64,000 nt of DNA, taken from the NCBI GenBank assembly GCA_963772635.1, contig CAVYYK010000032.1, forward strand, positions 62,001 through 126,000, read 5' to 3'. Shown in pieces: positions 60,687 through 64,000 of this stretch. The notes below the pieces were generated by a model. The model saw nothing but the letters and a program-made list of their open reading frames with translations. It did not search any database and was not told the DNA's origin. The position numbers and the translations under genes were made by a program. The first letter of the stretch is position 1, and every line of letters begins with the position of its first letter. The stretch comes from JAUXFS01 sp963772635 (GTDB lineage: Bacteria > Pseudomonadota > Alphaproteobacteria > Rhodospirillales > Defluviicoccaceae).

Positions 60687-61163
60687 ATGAACATCGAAAG
60701 CACGAAAAGCGCGTTCAGTCATCCATTGCCGGCACGCTGGGTCGGCCCGATCGCATGGCTGTTCGGAAAGCCTGGCACTCCCGTCGACTTTCCGGATGGG
60801 GAGCCGGGCGATGACTCCACTTGCCCTTCCGGGTCGATTCGGCGGCAGAATCTCCGCCGGTTCACCCCACGTGAGATGTCGGAGCTGAGTCTGAACCTCT
60901 ATGTTGCCGGCCTGCTCGGCTACGAGGACTATGCGATGCTGGCGTTTCAACCCGAATTGCACCCGGATTACGACACGACCGTCGGCGCCCTGACCGGGAA
61001 GAAGGCGCAACCGGATCGGCCGCGCGACTTTATCGAGCTGTGGGAAGATCGGCTTCGCTTCGAGCGCACGCATAGTCCCGAAAACCGAAAGCTGATCGGA
61101 CGGATCCAACACATCGTGTACCTTCTCCGCCGCTTCGAGGACCTCTCCGAATCGCCGGGTTGA
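60687..61163 (+). CDS. Conserved-looking hypothetical protein
   Basis: A 158-residue soluble protein, no TM or signal peptide. It has an even hydrophobic pattern and stretches such as LYVAGLLGYEDYAMLAFQPELH and RPRDFIELWEDRLRFERTHS that look like a folded helical domain. No known family is recognised. Position between a diguanylate cyclase and RquA gives no clear role. The start is well supported by three Shine-Dalgarno-like sequences. Confidence 0.6.
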   Translation: MNIESTKSAFSHPLPARWVGPIAWLFGKPGTPVDFPDGEPGDDSTCPSGSIRRQNLRRFTPREMSELSLNLYVAGLLGYEDYAMLAFQPELHPDYDTTVGALTGKKAQPDRPRDFIELWEDRLRFERTHSPENRKLIGRIQHIVYLLRRFEDLSESPG

Positions 61164-61302
61164 AAGCCGGCAATCGAGCCGCGCTTCCGCAAAGATCCGA
61201 CGATATCGCAGCAAGGTTCCGTCGCCGTCGCCGTTTTTTGGCCTTTGCAGGAATGTCGACTTCGGTGTATGCGGAGGACGCTCTAACAGGCGGGGGTCTA
61301 CG

Positions 61303-62031
61303 ATGGACGGCGGGATTGACAAGAAATTTGCATCATTAAGCGATCCGGAGCCCCCCCGGCTGCCCGACTACCTCGTCAAGACCTACACCTGGGCTTATCT
61401 CAGACCGGCCAGTATCGTCCTACTCGACAATTCGCTGGTGGTCACGTCGATCCTGTGGGGCAACTTCCGAAAATTGGTACGGGCCGCGTGCAGCGAGTTT
61501 CGGTCCGGTCAGTCGGTGTTGCAGGCGGCCAGCGTCTACGGCAGCTTTTCCGCCGACCTTGCGGAGGTCGTCGGCCGTGATGGCCGGCTCGACATCATCG
61601 ATATCGCGCCACTGCAGGTGGCCAATTCCCGGCGTAAACTCAAAGACTATCCGCAGGCACGAGTCCGTTTGGCCGACGCCGCTTCGCCCGGGGGCGGAAT
61701 CTACGACAGCGTATGCTGCTTTTTCCTGCTTCACGAAATTCCCGACGATCACAAGCGGGCGGTGGTGAACGGGCTCCTGGCAAAGGTGCCGCCGGAAGGC
61801 AAGGCGGTCTTCGTCGACTACCATCAGGCCATTCCGGTTCATCCGCTCCGCGCGGTGATGGGAATGGTGTTTCGCTGGCTGGAACCCTACGCATTCGGGC
61901 TCGTCAAAAGGGAAATCGCCGATTTCGCCAGCGACCGCGATGACTTTACCTGGCGAAAGAAAACGTACTTCGGCGGCCTCTACCAGAAGGTGGTGGCCGT
62001 TCGAAAGCCGGTAACCCCGCTCCCGGCATAG
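61303..62031 (+). CDS. rquA: Rhodoquinone biosynthesis methyltransferase-like protein RquA
   Basis: 242 residues. LPDYLVKTYTWAYLRPASI, LLDNSLVVTSILWGNFRKLV, FLLHEIPDDHKRAVVNGLL, FVDYHQAIPVHPLRAV and TYFGGLYQKVVAV match the RquA pattern, and the SAM-binding motif I is changed (QAASVYGSF), as in RquA. RquA converts ubiquinone to rhodoquinone by exchanging a methoxy for an amino group, allowing fumarate respiration under anoxia. No fumarate reductase gene is in the window. A generic class I methyltransferase is the alternative. Confidence 0.8.
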   Translation: MDGGIDKKFASLSDPEPPRLPDYLVKTYTWAYLRPASIVLLDNSLVVTSILWGNFRKLVRAACSEFRSGQSVLQAASVYGSFSADLAEVVGRDGRLDIIDIAPLQVANSRRKLKDYPQARVRLADAASPGGGIYDSVCCFFLLHEIPDDHKRAVVNGLLAKVPPEGKAVFVDYHQAIPVHPLRAVMGMVFRWLEPYAFGLVKREIADFASDRDDFTWRKKTYFGGLYQKVVAVRKPVTPLPA

Positions 62032-62042
62032 TACTGGCCTAA

Positions 62043-62308
62043 GGGTCTGTTGGGGAATAAGTGATGCGTTTGGCGGGAGCGATTTTTCGCCAGGGTCAGG
62101 AGCGGGCGGCGCGGTGGGGTGGGGTCCCCATGAGCCGCCCGCGACGCCGCCCTGGCGAAAAAGCGCCCCGTCCCGCCGGGATCCGGCGCCATCGGCCCGC
62201 TGCCGCGTCGCTCGTCGTCGAATATGCCCGGCATGTCCTTCCTCCTCGCTTCTAACAGCGGGCCAATGGCGCTCGGACCAAACGCGTCACTTATTCCCCA
62301 ACAGACCC
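62043..62308. mobile_element. Nonautonomous IS5-like MITE
   Basis: 266-bp element bounded by inverted repeats of about 33 bases: left end begins GGGTCTGTTGGGGAATAAGT, right end is its complement with about two mismatches. The flanks are TAA on each side (CTAAG if the outer G/C is counted as target), as in IS5-superfamily insertions of the IS1031/IS427 type. A second inverted pair inside (CGATTTTTCGCCAGGG and CCCTGGCGAAAAAGCG) lets it fold back. There is no transposase. It ends 16 bases from the sixA stop. Confidence 0.8.
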
Positions 62309-62323
62309 TAAGTCGACTTGATC

Positions 62324-62842
62324 TCAATCCGACTCCAGGTCCCTGGGGCGAACGAAGGCGTCCAGTCGGGCGCATCCGGCTTCGAGTTCCCGCCAGTTCT
62401 CGATATTGGCGGACAACACCGCCAACGCCCCGGTGGGAAACTTGCTCGCGAGCCGGATGCGGGCATCCCCTTCGCCGGAACCGACAAGAGCCCGGGCCAG
62501 TGTCTCCAGACCCGGATTGTGGCCGATGATCATCACCGAGGCGGTATCCCCGAGGCGACGCAGTCTCCGCAACAACGCGGGCGCGTCTGCCAGGTAGATG
62601 CCCTTCTCGAAGCGGGTGGGAACGGCCCCGCCGAACAACTCGAGCATCCGGTCCAGAGTTTCGCGCGTACGCCGCGACGGAGAACAGAGAATCTGGGCCG
62701 GGCCGATGCCGTTGCGGGCGACGTAAGCGGCCATCAACTCCCCTGCGCGACGGCCACGCTTGCCGAGCGGACGGTCGAAGTCTTCGAGATTCTTGTCCTT
62801 CCAGCTCGACTTGAAATGGCGAAGAAGATAGAGCGTTTTCAT
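62324..62842 (-). CDS. sixA: SixA-like phosphohistidine phosphatase
   Basis: 172 residues of the histidine-phosphatase (RHG) superfamily: LYLLRHFKSSWKDKNLEDF with the catalytic RH, CSPSRRTRETLDRM and MIIGHNPGLETLARAL with the second His. SixA dephosphorylates phosphohistidine on Hpt or PTS proteins; the precise target here is not known. Encoded 35 bases downstream of ppk1, presumably co-transcribed. A MITE lies at its 3' end. Confidence 0.85.
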   Translation of the reverse strand: MKTLYLLRHFKSSWKDKNLEDFDRPLGKRGRRAGELMAAYVARNGIGPAQILCSPSRRTRETLDRMLELFGGAVPTRFEKGIYLADAPALLRRLRRLGDTASVMIIGHNPGLETLARALVGSGEGDARIRLASKFPTGALAVLSANIENWRELEAGCARLDAFVRPRDLESD

Positions 62843-62877
62843 GAGCGACAGGGGCTAGAGAAAGCTGCTCGCGGCAC

Positions 62878-64000
62878 TCACTTGGGTGCGCGACGGGCGA
62901 ACGCCCGGGGCTTGACCTTGCGCAGCCGCTTCGCCCGTTCGGAGCGTCGCTCCGCCAAGTCGATGAGGACCTGCTGACTCCCGCGGGCGTGACGTCCGCG
63001 TTTCGTCCGGCGCTGGACGTAGGTGCCGTCTGGCTGCATGTCCCAGGCGTTGCGCCGATCGCTGAGTTGGGCTTCGAAGATCGTTCGCAACTCCCTCCGC
63101 AACAAGGGCTGCTCGATGGGCGTCAGCACCTCCACCCGGCTTTCGAGGTTGCGGGTCATCAAGTCGGCGGAGCCGACGAAATACTCTTCGTCGCCGCCGT
63201 TATGGAAGTAGTAGATCCGGGTATGCTCGAGGAAACGGCCGACGATGCCGATCACCGTGATGTTTTCCGACAGCCCCGGGATACCCGGGCGCAGGCGGCA
63301 GGTATCGCGGATGATCAACTCCACCTTGACCCCCGCCCGCGACGCCCGATACAGCGCCTCGACGATATCCGGGTCCTCCAGGGCGTTGGCCTTGAACCGG
63401 ATCAACCCCGGAGTGCCCCCGGTATGAATGCCGATCTCGCGCTCGATCTTGGCGAGCAGCGCCTTTTTCATGGACGTCGGTGCCGCCAACAGCTTGCGAT
63501 AGTTGCGAGCGGGACCGGCAGCCGGTGGTCAGGTAGTTGAACAACTCGCCGACATCGAGCCCTCTCTCTCGGTCGCCGGCCAGCACCCCCAGATCCGAAT
63601 ACTGCCGCGCGTTGCCGGCGTGGTAATTGCCTGTACCGATGTGAATGTAACGGCGCAGCCCGTTGTAGTCGCGGCGGACCACCAGGATCAGCTTGGCGTG
63701 GGTCTTGAGACCGAGCACGCCGTAGGTGACATGGATGCCGGCTTCTTCCATGCGGCCGGCCCACTGGATGTTGGCGGCCTCGTCGAAGCGGGCCTTCAAC
63801 TCGACGACGACCGCAACCTGTTTGCCGTTGCGCGCGGCCTCGATGAGATGGTCGATGATGTTGGTGTCGGCGGAGGTTCGGTACAGGGTCATCTTGATCG
63901 CATAGACCTTGGGGTCCGTCGCCGCCTCGCGGACGAAGCGGACGACCGACGTCGCGAACAATTCGTAGGGGTGATGGAGCAGGATCGGGCCGTTCTCGCG
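62878..64000 (-). CDS. ppk1: Polyphosphate kinase 1, C-terminal part (apparent +1 frameshift near 63508)
   Basis: 3' part of PPK1, which makes polyphosphate from ATP; the 5' part is outside the window. Active-site histidines are in LGLKTHAKLILVV and RFLEHTRIYYFHNGG; FATSVVRFVREAATDPKV, KARFDEAANIQWA and YIHIGTGNYHAGNARQYSDLG are typical. After FNYLTTGCRSR the sense continues in a shifted frame as NYRKLL then APTSMKKALLAKIEREI; one extra base near 63508-63511 explains it. The C-terminus is Arg/Lys-rich. Confidence 0.9.

Overview
The window is high-GC, gene-dense DNA from an alphaproteobacterium, most likely a Rhodospirillales-type facultative anaerobe. Pointers are the alphaproteobacterial order rpmH-rnpA-yidD-yidC-engB-argB-dapD-dapE, a complete cbb3 oxidase locus (ccoNOQP-GHIS), an EipB-family envelope protein, a high-potential iron-sulfur protein, an EcfG-type promoter and a rhodoquinone-biosynthesis methyltransferase (RquA). 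The order-level assignment is inference.

Layout. 0-2 kb: xanthine phosphoribosyltransferase and a PhzF-family protein. 2-6.4 kb: an accessory island with 14 nearly identical beta-propeller blades, a Y_Y_Y-like domain, a membrane helix and a NACHT/STAND-like NTPase, followed by a gene-free stretch with iteron-like repeats. 6.4-10.7 kb: lipoprotein, panC/panB, a dCTP deaminase, a Sel1-repeat protein. 10.7-18.7 kb: the cbb3 oxidase locus on the minus strand. 18.7-28 kb: rRNA methyltransferase, KefB-type antiporter, fabD, and a minus-strand operon TVP38 - FAD disulfide reductase - histidine kinase - trans-aconitate methyltransferase. 28-38 kb: ribosome and membrane biogenesis genes (rpmH to engB), argB, an EAL protein, a HAD nucleotidase, dapD, dapE. 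38-42 kb: Bcr/CflA pump, Ada, YgjP-like protease, DHDPS-family lyase, YcgN-like protein. 42.4-55.8 kb: a cobalamin locus (cobB, cbiD, cobK, cobM, cobI-cbiG-cobJ, cobL, cobH, cbiX, cobD) with SCO1 and a TauE/DsbD_2-like protein embedded. CbiX, CbiD and CbiG point to the early-cobalt (oxygen-independent) route. 55.8-64 kb: GST, metallo-beta-lactamase-fold protein, BON lipoprotein, HiPIP, EipB, a diguanylate cyclase behind a sigma-54 promoter, RquA, a MITE, SixA and the 3' part of ppk1.

Two themes need care. First, six conserved loci (ccoN, the kinase, dapE, the cobI-cbiG-cobJ fusion twice, cobD, ppk1) each read through only if one extra base is ignored. All seven shifts have the same sign (+1), which looks like systematic single-base insertion errors rather than decay. 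Second, the propeller array has a different pattern: its frame changes fall only at one 6-10 nt junction per repeat. The strongest candidates for something undescribed are that propeller-NACHT locus and a 428-bp cassette with heptad inverted repeats carrying a four-helix-bundle gene, inserted between cobL and cobI.
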